Origin: Seminavis robusta
Taxonomy: Eukaryota > Bacillariophyta > Bacillariophyceae > Naviculales > Naviculaceae
Assembly: GCA_903772945.1 (NCBI GenBank)
Contig: CAICTM010001619.1
Coordinates: forward strand, 1-25,711
Direction of reading: 5' to 3'
Length of the DNA stretch: 25,711 nt
A program made the translations under genes and the position numbers. The notes below the pieces were generated by a model. It searched no databases, was not told the origin of the DNA, and was given only the letters and a program-made list of their open reading frames with translations. Of the stretch, positions 1 through 9,574 are shown piece by piece. The stretch's first letter is position 1, and each line of letters opens with the position of its first letter.

Positions 1-980
1 TGGAAATAAAGAGAGAGATAACATGCCCAAAACAAGCCTCCATCTCCCATCATCAAAAGGAGACCATCCAAGACTACACAAACAAGCTACTCGATATGGA
101 CACACAAAAGATTTATCAGTCACTCATCGGTAATCTACAATGGGCAATCCAAAATGGAAGGTTCGATATCGCAAAGGCCACCATGACGATGACCAGATTT
201 CGGGCAGCACTAAGAATGGGTCACTTAGATCGAGTCAAGAGAATCTGTTGGTACCTTTCCAAGATGCGACACGGCATCAAACGTATCCGAAAGGAGGAAC
301 CGGATTAATCAGAGATTCCAAAGAAAGAGTACGAATGGAGTACTCATGCTACCATGGTGTCAAAGAAGTTCAGCCGCATAACGCACCGGTACCTCGAGGC
401 AAACGGGTCATTCTCACCACATATGTGGATGCGAACCTCTATCACGATCTTCATCAGTGGACGGTCAGTTACCGGAGTCCTACACCTAGCGAACAAGACT
501 CCCATCGACTGGTTCAGCAAGCTACAGTCAACAGTCGAGACCGCAACGTTCGGATCTGAATATGTTGCAGCCCGTACCGCCACTGAACAGATCATTGACC
601 TACGGAGCACGTTCAGGTACCTAGGAGTACTGGTCGACACACCGACCATGATGTTCGGAGACAACGAGACGGTAGTCAACACCGCCTCGATGCCACACTC
701 AAAGATTCTCAAAAGACACAATGCGCTTTCCTACCACCGTACTAGGGAAGCTGTTGCTGCAAGTATCTTGAGATTTCATCATATCCCTGGATCTACTAAC
801 CCTGCAGATATCCTCAGCAAACACTGGGACTATACATCGGTATGGCCTATGCTGAATGCACTACTGTTTTGGTCAGGAGATACCAAGGATTGCGGTAAGA
901 AACACTCAGAGTCGACAGTCGCCACTGAGGGGAGTGAAAGCGTTACAGTTCCTCCCACGACTCAGAGTATCCGTGAGTAG
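1..980 (+). pseudogene. Ty1/copia polyprotein 3' fragment: end of reverse transcriptase plus RNase H
   Basis: This is the C-terminal end of a Ty1/copia Pol polyprotein, which copies element RNA into DNA and degrades the RNA strand. The RT tail is read in one frame to a stop at 306-308 (YQSLIGNLQWA, then GRFDIA and GHLDRVKRI blocks). The RNase H part starts in a second frame with YVDANLYHDL (Asp at 428-430). It returns to the first frame near 455-465 with SGRSVTGVLHLANKTPIDWF, VETATFGSE, MMFGDN and HIPGSTNPADILSKHW. The order and the acidic RNase H positions match the family. Two frameshifts, near 300 and 460, break it. The 5' part of the element lies outside the window. The family call is firm; whether the breaks are decay or sequence error is open. 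Confidence 0.9.
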
Positions 981-1353
981 ATTGAGTCATGTTTTATGAG
1001 TCAACACGATGGAACAGAGAACGCTGGCAAGAACACGTTCTCAACGAAACCAAAGGACACGGTAAATTGGAGTATTCGACAGGAGTAAAGCATCCTGCCA
1101 ACGAACCGTTTCCCGCAGATACCACGTTGACTTCCGTATGAACCAAGATCAACTACCACGATGCATTGATCCAACACGCTACCAACTAGCTTTACTGATC
1201 GCATCAATCAAAGCTCACAACACAGATTATGAATTACTAAGAAGCGAACTTTGCATTTACCTTGCACTCGTCTTGAATAGTTGCAGTTGATCTCGTTGGG
1301 TGGTAGCTACCTCTACAAGATCCCTCTATTCAAGTAGTATTTCCCCACGTTAG
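981..1353 (+). other. Noncoding flank downstream of copia RNase H
   Basis: No convincing coding frame is visible. It follows the RNase H stop, so it should hold the copia 3' untranslated region and perhaps part of a 3' LTR. I see no clean TG...CA boundary or polypurine tract, and no second copy of it in the window. Confidence 0.4.
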
Positions 1354-2124
1354 CAGAAGGATCCAGGAACTTGGCCAAACGACGGAACACCAGACTGGGC
1401 AGGGGCTGTGGAGTTCACGGCAGATCTACCTCTGACCATTGAGGCTTTGGTGAGGGAGTATACAGAGGGACTCCCAGGAAAGCCAGCATTGAAGCACCTG
1501 GAAGCTCATTACGGCGCCGATGTCCCGAATGTTAAAAAGAGAAGAAAGAATTGGCATAGCTGGAGGAATTCTGCAGCAAAACGGGCTGGATGGTGCAAAA
1601 GGAAGCCACTCTACCATCATGTGGATACTTTCTTTGCCACCACTGATGATAATGATGCTGATCGTACCGCCCTACCCAACACTGACACCGCCCTATTACC
1701 CAATGCTGTGCCAGAAATGAATGAGTTTCTGAATGCATTTGGCGGGCAGGAGGACCAGGACCAAGAGGATGGCAGGCAGATGCAGGAGGAGGACAAACAT
1801 GAGGAGGCTACGATGGAAGCCATCCGGGCTCTGACCAACCTTATCGAAGAGAAATTTAGTGGTAGGATTCCCCAAGGCAAATCTGCAGCACAGCCCGGAA
1901 GCAAAGTTATGAAAGCGCTGTTCGACCATTTCAAGGCACTCGTACCAGGCGCCAAAGGGCGGAATGAAAAAGGGCACAAAAGGGCAGCCAAACGTAAGGA
2001 AAACAAGGCCAACAAGAAGAAGAAGTGGACGGAGGAGCAGAAAAAGCAGGCGGAGAAGGAAAAGCAGGCGGAGAAGGCGACAGCTCCAGTTAGACCTAGA
2101 TTGACTAGGTCTCTACCTAGGTAG
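1354..2124 (+). CDS. GCR1_C-like DNA-binding domain protein, 5'-partial
   Basis: The frame is open from 1354, just after a TAG, to the stop at 2122-2124. There is no ATG before or inside the conserved domain; the nearest candidate start is GTG at 1408. The start is therefore missing, or lies in an upstream exon or in sequence lost on the left. The N-terminal 70 or so residues (LPLTIEALVREYTEGLPGKP, then W-x2-W and Arg/Lys-rich positions) resemble the GCR1_C domain of fungal glycolytic activators and of the DNA-binding tails of Crypton tyrosine recombinases. A middle acidic Gln/Glu-rich segment and a Lys/Glu-rich C-terminal tail (KKKKWTEEQKKQAEKEKQAE) follow, predicted coiled and basic. No recombinase domain is visible. 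It could be a Crypton remnant or a stand-alone transcription-factor-like gene; the domain call is from memory of the family. Confidence 0.6.
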   Translation, partial: QKDPGTWPNDGTPDWAGAVEFTADLPLTIEALVREYTEGLPGKPALKHLEAHYGADVPNVKKRRKNWHSWRNSAAKRAGWCKRKPLYHHVDTFFATTDDNDADRTALPNTDTALLPNAVPEMNEFLNAFGGQEDQDQEDGRQMQEEDKHEEATMEAIRALTNLIEEKFSGRIPQGKSAAQPGSKVMKALFDHFKALVPGAKGRNEKGHKRAAKRKENKANKKKKWTEEQKKQAEKEKQAEKATAPVRPRLTRSLPR

Positions 2125-2596
2125 TAGGGTAGCAGCCAGCAGTGAACCAAGCCAACCACCAACCAACCCGCGAAAGACCTAGGTTAGGTTCTGCATAAAC
2201 ATTAAATACTCAGTGTCAAGTTAGTAATGTTTAGTCAGAAAGTACTACCTAGTCATCCACTGGCACGGCTGGAGCACTACAACTACAACTACAACTACAA
2301 CAACCAAATTCTTTTAACCACACTTTTAAGTTTAGTTTATGAGACTACTACTACTAGAGTACTACTAGAACGACATTCGTGGGACGAACAGTGGGACGAA
2401 CAAAGGGATGGACAAGTGCACCTATGGCGCACCTATTCCCACTCCCATTCCCACTCCCACGTACTCCACATATCCAAATAGGCTGGGATGAACAAAACAG
2501 ATGGACCAGCCCACCTATTCCCCATCCATATCATCCACATAGTCTGGATCGTTTTTATCTTCTTTCTTTCTTTTCCTTTGCTTGGTGGTCTCATCA
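2125..2596. other. Repeat-rich intergenic spacer
   Basis: No supported gene. It contains a CTACAA microsatellite, short duplications such as GGGACGAACAGTGGGACGAACA, and CCCATTCCCACTCCCA runs similar to those at 7889 and 15358. It lies between the plus-strand GCR1_C-like ORF and the 3' end of minus-strand gene A, so the two genes converge here. Confidence 0.5.
2277..2300 (+). repeat. Microsatellite (CTACAA)4
   Basis: Four perfect head-to-tail CTACAA hexamers followed by a degenerate CAACC tail. Confidence 0.9.
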
Positions 2597-5500
2597 TCAT
2601 CCTCTGTTTGGTTGTAGGAGTGTCATCTGGTCATCGTCATCTTCTTCTTGTTCGTAGCCAGGATGATCTTCTTTGTCAGCAGTGCCAGCACCCTTACCAA
2701 CCACGAGGTGGGTTTCCAGTGGAAGGACCTCCGTTCCAAAAGGGCAGTCCATTCCATCCACGTTCCTGTCTTTGTATAACTCGGTGATGATGCACTCATT
2801 GACTATGTAGTGCCTCCGGATCCTTGCAATCAAGAACCACATTAGTCCATTCTGTAGCAGTCGTTAAAGCAATAGGCGATGGCTTCATTGACTTTTCCAA
2901 CTTGGAGTATGTCGTCTCGTGGGTTGCCCTATTGATCGATCGGATATCTTGCGTGAACAACTGGGCCATGCAACCAAGGGTGCAATTCATGGTACGGTAC
3001 TTGTGTTGAGGAAGCCATGTTCGGATGCTGGACTCGACATGCTCAGGATACAGATTGACCAGATTGCTGGGCAGGCTATATAGGCCAACTGCATAAGCCA
3101 CATGGCAAACATGTTTGTCGGTGCCAATACCTATGGACAGACCGAATCCTTCGTTCATGAGGAGAACAGCAGTCTTTCTCTTCACACCAGGCAATTCCAT
3201 CAAGGCGAACAGATCACAAGGGACGCGTCCATTGTGTTTGGTCTTCAAGATCTGCTATCTTCTTAAGATAACTGCTTTCTTCTTGTGTATGCCTGCCCCC
3301 CTGATGATATTTAGGATCGTTTCGACTGGTGCCTTAATCATTGCATCAAGATTGCCATAACCCATCACGAACAAATCTATGGCGCACTTGATTGCAAAGA
3401 AGTCGGTGCTGGCAGCACTGATCACAAGGCAGTACAGCATCGCCAAGACTCTCGTGTTGGGTCAACAACCGTCGATTGGCTTAATCCAATGCCCTCTAGA
3501 AGGAAGTGCTCCAGTACAGTCTCATGAGTGCACACCAAAGAAGTCGCAAGTGTGCAGGAACGTCTCCATCACGTAGACGATGTCCCTAGCCATGGACATG
3601 AAGTGAACGCTGGGCTGCATGTATGAGTATGCCCCAACACGATTTTCGTGCGACCTCTGGGGAGGATCGAGATGAGCTCTGCTTTTCCCGTGTGGTGCTC
3701 CCATATTTCTGCCGCTGAATCACGAGTTGCGCCGCGAAGGGCAGATAGATAGAGTATCTGATTGTTGTTACCAGCCTGTAGGCAAGCTCTCTTGAAGGCT
3801 TCCAAAAGAATCGGTGACAATCCTGGATCGGCATTGTCAATCAAAGCCTCGAAGTGTTCAGGCGATTGTTCACAGAACTCTTTCTTGATCTCGACCTCAG
3901 TACCATCCAGGTGCTCCTGCAGAATCCGTGGCAAAAGTAGGTTGTCAACCTTGCTAGGTTTGGGATATGAAGTAAGAGTCGTGGCCGCTTCTTGGACAGC
4001 TGTCTCCTCCTGGTTGCCCTTGGCCGCTGTCTCCTCCTTGCTGTCCTCGTCAGAAGCATCAACAGTACCAGTACCATTCGAAGCAGTGGATGTGGATCCC
4101 AATGATGTGGATTCCGAATCCGATACAAGCGTTTCCGATTCACCACGTTTTTCCGGAGAGACTACGGGAAGATTGTGGTTTGCGGTGCCAAGTACAGCAG
4201 CGGCAGCGGCAAGCAGCAACAGCCTTTCTCGTAGGCAACTTCATATACCGTGCTGCTCTCTTGTAAGGAGCCGCTTGCGCCTTCTTGTCTGGTGTTGCGT
4301 TGTCCACTGGTGTTGATTGTGGTGTTGATTGTAACGCTGGTGTTTTCTTGTCCGACTTTGCTGTTTCCACCTGTGCTAAGCTCAACAAATCGGAAGCAGC
4401 TTCAGATTCCTCCTGGTTTAGTCGTGGGACGAACGTTGGGACCAACGTTGGGTTGCAGGATGGGTACGCTGCTTTGTTGTCGGCTGTGTCTTTGTTGGCA
4501 GTGTCTTTGTCGGCTGTGTCTTTGTCGGCTGTGTCGGCGGATGGATTGTCGGCGGATGGATTGTCGGCTGCTGCTTTCGTGTTCTGGCTCGTATCGGCGG
4601 ATGGATTATCGGCTGCTGTCGTGTCGGCTGTTGCTGCTGCTGCTGCTGCTGCTGTTGCTTTGCTGCTGGCGCTGGTACTGTTGCTTCTTTGCTTTGATTT
4701 GCTTTGCCATTTGAGTTCGTACCATTTGTAGCTGCATTTGTAGCTGCTTTGCCGTTCGTAGCTGCTTTGCCGTTTGGAGATCCGAATCGGGTCTTCCATG
4801 GAAGGGAAGGGTTTCGTGGAGTTTTGTCTGTCGCATCTTATTGCCACCACGCTTCTGCTTCTTCCTTAGGCAGGAGAGGCTAAGGGAGGGGAGGCTGTGT
4901 TTGACTTCCTCTTCTCTTGCTGTTGCTTCTTCTGCGTGACTGGAGGAGACTTCTTCTTCGACTTCTTGGTCCTGGCGGGCGACTTCTTGTTCCTGGCGGG
5001 CGACTTCTTTTGGGGGCGATGAAGTGGTCTTCGAGTCGCGTCTGCCCGTGGGAGCCATCTTTTCTTGCAATCCTTTTTCCACCTTTCGGTCCATCGCTTC
5101 TTTGAACTTTGTAAACTGAGTGATAGGCATGAGCACTTCAACGACCCAATCGGTAACACTGGCTCTAACATCTCTCTTGTGGGAGTCCTTGAACGTCCAA
5201 AGAAGCTTATCAAATATTTTCTTCCGTCTAGAATACCCTGCCAGAATTCTGGAACAGTAGGAAGGTCTGGGACCGTACAGGCCATCCCGTCTGTTTCACA
5301 AACCGTTCGCACTCGGTCCTGCATATCTCGGTATCCGTTGAAGACCGTCCCGTAGCATGTCATTGCAAAAGTTCTAATGCTACTATCCGGATTTCCGAGG
5401 TGTGGCACTTTCCATCGGAGGTTTTCCAGCTTTTCGATAGGCATCGTCAACTCTGTCCGTGAACTGACATGTTGCCCCAAATGAAGTCAAATATGTCAAA

Positions 5501-6002
5501 CTTCATGAGCAAGCAATCATAATCATTAACCAAACGTTTGTTGGAACGGTGTGACCTTTCTGCGGCTGAGGGAGAGGGAGAGGATAGCCATAGGAAGTCG
5601 TCCCATTGTTCTCCCAACTGAGAAGCCGCTCGGATTCGCGCTTCGGCTTCAACCTGCCACTTGTGCCGTTTCATGTCCCTCTGTGCAATCAATTCCAAAT
5701 CACGACGTTTCTTATCTCGTTTTGAGGGAAGATAACTTGATGCCGTGTTGCCATCCTTTCCATGCTGTCTCGAAGACGCTGAACGCGGTCCTCACTTGCC
5801 TGTTGCCCTTCCTCCTCCAAGGATTCATCATTCAAATCGTCGTAGCTTCTTGAACCACTGGAACCATCATCTACATCTTCATCTTCATCTTCTTCTTTCG
5901 TATCATCTTCTTCTTCGGCATCATCATCTTTTCTTCTTCTTCTTGACTGGGGGCTAATAGGGCACCTTCCGCCATTCTTCTTTCAAGGGCACCTCCAGCC
6001 AT
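2597..6002 (-). pseudogene. Gene A, copy 1: long-tailed HhH-GPD (endonuclease III-like) protein, frameshifted
   Basis: Candidate start is ATG at 6002-6000 (MAGGALERRMAEG); the stop is at 2599-2597. In order: an acidic Glu/Asp run (about 5950-5860); a conserved block around 5720-5060 (MPIEKLENLRWKVPHLGNPD, then VPEFWQGILDGRKYL and MPITQFTKFKEAMDRKVE); a low-complexity Lys/Ser/Ala/Asp linker (about 5050-4030); then a C-terminal HhH-GPD domain (about 3450-2900). That domain reads VISAASTDFFAIKCAIDLF, then ELPGVKRKTAVLLMNEGFG (Lys codon 3176-3174) and GTDKHVCHV (Asp codon 3119-3117), matching the catalytic Lys and Asp of the endonuclease III fold, a base-excision DNA glycosylase. I do not see the C-x6-C-x2-C-x5-C iron-sulphur loop. 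Several frameshifts (near 5500, 5205, 4860, 4200, 3650 and 2840) and one in-frame TAG at 3257-3255 break the gene. Confidence 0.75.
4484..4665 (-). repeat. In-gene tandem repeats encoding Asp/Ala/Lys-rich linker
   Basis: On the plus strand the units read TCGGCTGTGTCTTTG (15 bp), GGCGGATGGATTGTC and a CTG run. In gene A's frame they encode ADKDT-, NPSAD- and Ala-rich repeats. Because periods are multiples of three, copy number can change without breaking the frame. The second copy (about 11933-12135) has different repeat numbers. Confidence 0.8.
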
Positions 6003-6213
6003 TGCAAGTTGGGTACGCACGTTTACTATTAGTGGTAGATTGTAGTCGTCCGTCGTTCTTATGAGTGGTCCTTATGAGTGGCCAACCAACCAACCAACCT
6101 GAGTGGCCATTCTTGTTACTGCGTTCTTGTTACTCACACAGCCCACAAAAATTGCTAAAAAGTGGCCACAGTTCCCATGGTTTTTTGGGTGTTAAATAAA
6201 ATGTGAGAGAGAG

Positions 6214-6248
6214 AGTCAGCCGGTTGGCAAATTGCCAACCGGCTGACT
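6214..6248. repeat. Perfect palindrome, 17-bp arms, 1-base centre (copy 1, distal)
   Basis: The arm is AGTCAGCCGGTTGGCAA, a single A is the centre, then the exact reverse complement. It is followed by TTTAGTTCGGTGAT. It can form a hairpin in either transcript. Confidence 0.95.
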
Positions 6249-6300
6249 TTTAGTTCGGTGATATGCAAGTGCTCCAACCAATCTTTAATAATTCGAGAGA

Positions 6301-6342
6301 AAGAGTCAGCCGGTTGGCAAATTTGCCAACCGGCTGACTCTT
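6301..6342. repeat. Perfect 42-bp palindrome, 21-bp arms, no spacer (copy 1, proximal)
   Basis: The core arm is GTCAGCCGGTTGGCAAA, extended outward by AAGA, then its exact reverse complement. It lies about 90 bp from the first palindrome as a direct repeat of the same module, and is also followed by TTAGTTCGGTGAT. Confidence 0.95.
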
Positions 6343-6916
6343 AGTTCGGTGATTAGATTAAGAAGTGCTCCAGCCAAGTGCTCCAGCCAATCTTTGGTCC
6401 ACATCCCACATATTACTTAGCACTAAGAAATTCGAAAACGCACTGCATAGCATTCACAATAAAGCACCAACATGACTACAACGCACTGTCCTTCACAATA
6501 AAGCACCAACATGACTACAACGCACTGTCCTTTTTCCAGCACTACAACGCACTGTCCTTTTTCCAGTCCTTTTTCCGCCAGCACCATCCTCCATTGTTCG
6601 TCCCACCATCCTCCATTGTTCGTCCCATCGTTCGTCCCACGACTGCCCTGCCTATTGCCTCTATTCTTGTATCATGGTACTTTGCTTCTCATCTTCATTC
6701 TTATTCTCGTCTTCATTCTTATTCTCATCTTCATTGCTACGTCTATTGCTCTTTTGCTATTGCTTCATTGCAACGTCTTCCTCATCTTTATTGCTTCTTC
6801 CTCATCTTTATTGCTTCAGGCGCTTATTGCATCAGGCGCTAATTGATTAATCAGGTGAGAATGTCTATTTTTTATAAGGGATTGTGATCGACCAGACTGG
6901 ACTAACTATATTTGAA

Positions 6917-7752
6917 TCATTCTTCATCCATTTCCCAAGCTGGAGGAGGGAAGAACTTTGCCTGGACAGCTCGCCGATCGTTTTCGCGCTGTTGTCCCTG
7001 GGTCGGGTCAAGTAGGTCCAGGTAAAGTTTCTTGCGGGCCAGTAGGAATGCATCGACCTGGTTTCGTACATTCTGATTGTGTGGGAATGCCAAGAAGGTA
7101 GTTGGCCGCTGCTGGGCATGCAACAGAATGAAATAGAGTTCCTCCTTCTCTGGATGCGCGGCCACAAATTGTGCATAGGCATCGAATTGAGTGTATGTAT
7201 CAGGTGAGTAATGGGTTCGCATGTTCTGTTTGATCTCTTGCTTCTTTTGGTGGAGGATATCAATAACCGCCCGGATCCGCCCAGGAGGCTGATTGTAAAC
7301 ACCCAAATCTAAAACCATTTTGTTTGCCTGTTCTTTCAGGGGGTGTTGTCGTTCCCGTGTGAGTCAACGAAAGAAACAAACAAGCAAAGCATCAAAACAA
7401 GCTCCCGGTCAGTAATCTCAACTGAGTCTCTTGCTGGATCCGGCGTCGGCGGGTCTCGTGAAAGCCAGGTGGCGGAATTGGTCCAGAGAAGTTCCAAGGG
7501 TAGTAAAACAAACGACAATACATTGAAGACGTTGTAGTTGGCTACAAGAGTCACAACAAGAACATTGGGTAGGCCAATTGCAAGGAGAAGTCTTTTGACG
7601 TCGGTAAGGGGATAGACAGGGAAGGGTTGGAAGTGTTCGCTTTCATTATCCTGGAGGACTTCATTTGCAATAGCTTGAACATCCATGTGTATTAAACCCA
7701 TTGACAAATCGCCAATAGATATACGATCGTCCAATTGAGCCTGGACATTCAT
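6917..7752 (-). pseudogene. Gene C, copy 1: unrecognised protein of about 277 residues, one frameshift
   Basis: Start is ATG at 7752-7750 (MNVQAQLDDRISIGDLSMG); the stop is at 6919-6917 (AWEMDEE end). A hydrophobic stretch at about residues 52-90 (LLLAIGLPNVLVVTLV, then VLSFVLLPLELLW) may be buried or membrane-associated. The C-terminal half is charged and probably helical (ILHQKKQEIKQNM, LLARKKLYLDLLDPTQGQQ). I recognise no domain. One frameshift near 7340 sits at a run of five G where copy 2 has six, so it looks like a homopolymer error. The gene is minus strand like gene A and divergent from gene D. Agreement of the rest of the frame with copy 2 argues that it is a real coding sequence. 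Confidence 0.7.
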
Positions 7753-7881
7753 GTTTGCAGATTTATGATTGTAGTTATTTAGTATAGACTGTTTGCTGAT
7801 TGTTGTTATTTAGTAGACTGTTTGCTGCCGATTGCAGTACACTAGGAGACTAGATTAGACTTGACTAGATGGATTACTACA

Positions 7882-8180
7882 CCCACGCCCATTCCCACTC
7901 CCAGCGAAACCACTCCCATTCCCAGCGAAACCACTCAGACTCCCAGCGAAACCACTCCCAGCGAAACCACTCAGAACCACTCCCAGCGAAACCACTCAGA
8001 ACCACTCCCAGCGAAACCACTCACAGCGAAACCCATCATAGCAAAACCACCCCCATCATAGCAAAACCACTCACAGCGAAACTCATAACGAAAACCACTC
8101 CCATGAAACTCATAACGAAACCACTCCCATGCAGCGAAACCCAACAGCTCCCAGCCAGCGAAACCCAACAGCTCCCAGCC
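7882..8180 (+). repeat. 15-bp tandem array (CCACTCCCAGCGAAA and variants), copy 1
   Basis: Repeats of CACTCCCAGCGAAAC, with variants carrying CACTCAGAAC, TCACAGCGAAAC and CATAACGAAAC, fill the gene C/gene D divergent intergenic region. It is followed by two copies of CATAATAGCAGCAAACAGCA. Read in the D frame it would give HSQRN-type pentapeptides, but the repeats in the two copies fall in different frames, so I take it as noncoding 5' sequence. Confidence 0.8.
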
Positions 8181-8294
8181 AGCGAAAACATAATAGCAGC
8201 AAACAGCAGCAGCAATCGCATTCATAAAAACATAATAGCAGCAAACAGCAGCAGCAATCGCATTCATAAAATCGAAATCATCGTTCCTGACAGA

Positions 8295-8991
8295 ATGGTT
8301 CCTGCAAAGCCCAATGCCGATGCAACCAATGCCAATGCAGATGCAACCAGTGCCAGAAAGCGCGATGCAACCAATGCCAGGAAGCGCGATGCAGCCAATG
8401 CAGCCAATGTCAAGAAGCCCAAGGAAATGAACGATGCAGCCAATGCAGCCAATGTCAAGAAGCCCAACGAAATGAAACAAGGTATCTTCACAGAAGTCCC
8501 ACCCAGCAAGAAGTCATCGGCCGCCTCCACCGCCACCGCCACCGCCCCCGCCGCCACCCGCAAGACCGCCCCCATAGCCCACAAGAAGTCCGCCCCCATA
8601 GCCCACAAGAAGTCCAAGTCATCCACGGCCACGGCCAAGTCATCCACGCCCAAGGCCAAGTCATCCACGCCCACCACCACGGCCACCAAGACCAAGTCCA
8701 CCACCAACAAGGCCACCAAGACCAAGTCCACCACCAACAAGAAGTCTTAGTACCAGAAGAAGCAAACCAGCTAAAGTGGCATCCACCACAAAGTCCACTG
8801 TAAGGGGGCTCCTAGACCAACTAATTCGGACGCCCCAACCGGGGCCCTCTAGACTGTCTAATACATTTGGCGTCCCTGATCCACTTGGGATGCAGGGTGA
8901 TGCGATGCAGGATATTTTTGGAAGTACTGATGCGGATACCCAAGTTGACCCACGAATACCCATCAGAGAAAACACACAGCTGAACGCATAA
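8295..8991 (+). pseudogene. Gene D, copy 1: basic repeat-rich N-terminal part, interrupted
   Basis: Candidate start is ATG at 8295 (MVPAKPNADATNANADATSA), chosen because both copies agree from here while the upstream repeats differ in frame. The product is rich in Ala, Lys, Thr and Ser with internal repeats (DAANAANVKKP twice, APIAHKKS twice, then KTKSTTNK units), resembling histone H1 tails in composition only. The frame stops at 8750. A second frame from 8776 (VRGLLDQLIRTPQPGPSRLS, then GVPDPLGMQGD and MQDIFGSTDADTQVDP) gives the continuation seen uninterrupted in copy 3. After 8953 homology to the other copies ends abruptly. No known domain and no signal peptide are visible. Function unknown. 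Confidence 0.6.
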
Positions 8992-9570
8992 GCTGAAAAC
9001 TCCATTGCGGCGCCAACGCTCCGCCGCGTAATAACATAATAGAGCAAACAGCAGCAGTATCGATTCGGTAAGGGAACACTAAGTACGGGTACAGGCTATC
9101 ACGAAACATGATGGGTCAAATTAAGTCAACGCACAGAACTTGTTCTTCAGACCTTGGAACTATTAATGGCCCACTCGGGCTTTGGGATCTTGTCACGAAC
9201 TTTGCGATCCGGCAACTTGTGGTTGGGATGTCCGCAGCAGCATAATGCCAGATGCATCGAGTCTAATAGGAAACCTTCATCGTTGCCTCGTTTGTTCTGC
9301 TGAAAGAGGAAAACGGCATTGACAACAAACTCCGTCTTGTTGGTCAAGCATTTTGGCTGCCCAGGAGCCTTGGTAGGGAGGAACGTCGGACGTACAATTG
9401 GCTCTCATGACTGCAGCAATGCCGTGCATACACTTGTGCCAAGGCACGATGGGGGCAACGAGTGCCAGAAGCAAGCGGATGCGCAATGGAGGAGCGGGAT
9501 GCAGATGGGCCCTTAAGGGATCGCGAATCAGGAGTTGACGCTTGGAATGTCAAGAGCTCCAGACTGGCGA
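8992..9570. other. Unique insert between D fragments
   Basis: Present only in copy 1. Bases 9030-9066 resemble the CATAATAGCAGCAAACAGCAGCAG sequence upstream of gene D. The rest has no second copy in the window and carries the minus-strand fragment described separately. Confidence 0.5.
9147..9553 (-). pseudogene. Unrecognised minus-strand coding remnant
   Basis: Three overlapping minus-strand frames give plausible protein-like stretches in sequence: HGIAAVMRANCTSDVPPYQG, then TNKTEFVVNAVFLFQQNKRG and ALCCCGHPNHKLPDRKVRDK. The pattern of Cys/His (CCCGHPNH) and of conserved-looking Trp/Pro suggests a single frameshifted gene rather than chance. I do not recognise the family; a transposase fragment is one possibility. 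No start or stop can be assigned with confidence. Confidence 0.35.
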
Positions 9571-9574
9571 ATGA

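Larger units (their letters stand above)
6003..6916. other. Intergenic spacer between genes C and A
   Basis: About 0.9 kb with no supported gene. From left to right it holds: short duplications of ATGAGTGGTCCTT and CCAACCAACC; the two perfect palindromes; repeated AAGTGCTCCA[A/G]CCAA; repeated CACAATAAAGCACCAACATG and ACTACAACGCACTGTCC; repeated CATCCTCCATTGTTCGTCCC; repeated TTCATTCTTATTCTC; and repeated CCTCATCTTTATTGCTTCTT. Reading frames here are frame-permissive products of these repeats and were not called. The minus-strand promoter of gene A and the 3' end of gene C should both lie here. Confidence 0.6.
4248..8953. repeat. Direct segmental repeat, copy 1 (about 4.7 kb)
   Basis: Matches 11699-16311 in the same orientation and the same order: 5' two thirds of gene A, palindromes, gene C, 15-bp array, and gene D up to CAAGTTGACCCAC. 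The copies are 4706 and 4613 bp; the difference is mainly in short tandem repeat numbers and single-base indels. Copy 2 starts exactly at the N gap, so the true left boundary of the duplication is unknown. Confidence 0.93.

Noticed and set aside
4250..4731. Plus-strand Leu/Cys/Ser-rich frames opposite gene A
   Set aside because: They are the complement of the repetitive linker of gene A and have no independent support.
2597..6002. Introns as the explanation for frame changes in gene A
   Set aside because: The frame changes are of one base within conserved text and some are absent in the second copy, so splicing does not explain them.
6214..6248. TTGGC-N5-GCCAA in the shorter palindrome looks like an NFI binding site
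   Set aside because: NFI proteins are animal factors, and the longer palindrome has N6; the match follows from the palindrome itself.
6378..6846. Open frames of 111-154 codons in the spacer
   Set aside because: They are translations of TTC/CAT-rich tandem repeats, change frame between the two copies and show no protein-like composition.
6003..6916. CRISPR-like array
   Set aside because: Repeat units are few, unequal and directly adjacent without unique spacers; the sequence is eukaryotic.
7869..8294. N-terminal extension of gene D with HSQRN repeats
   Set aside because: The array lies in different frames in the two copies; agreement begins only at the ATG at 8295/15694.
7971..8740. Minus-strand Gly/Cys/Val-rich frames opposite gene D
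   Set aside because: They are the reverse complement of the Ala/Lys/Thr repeats and the 15-bp array.
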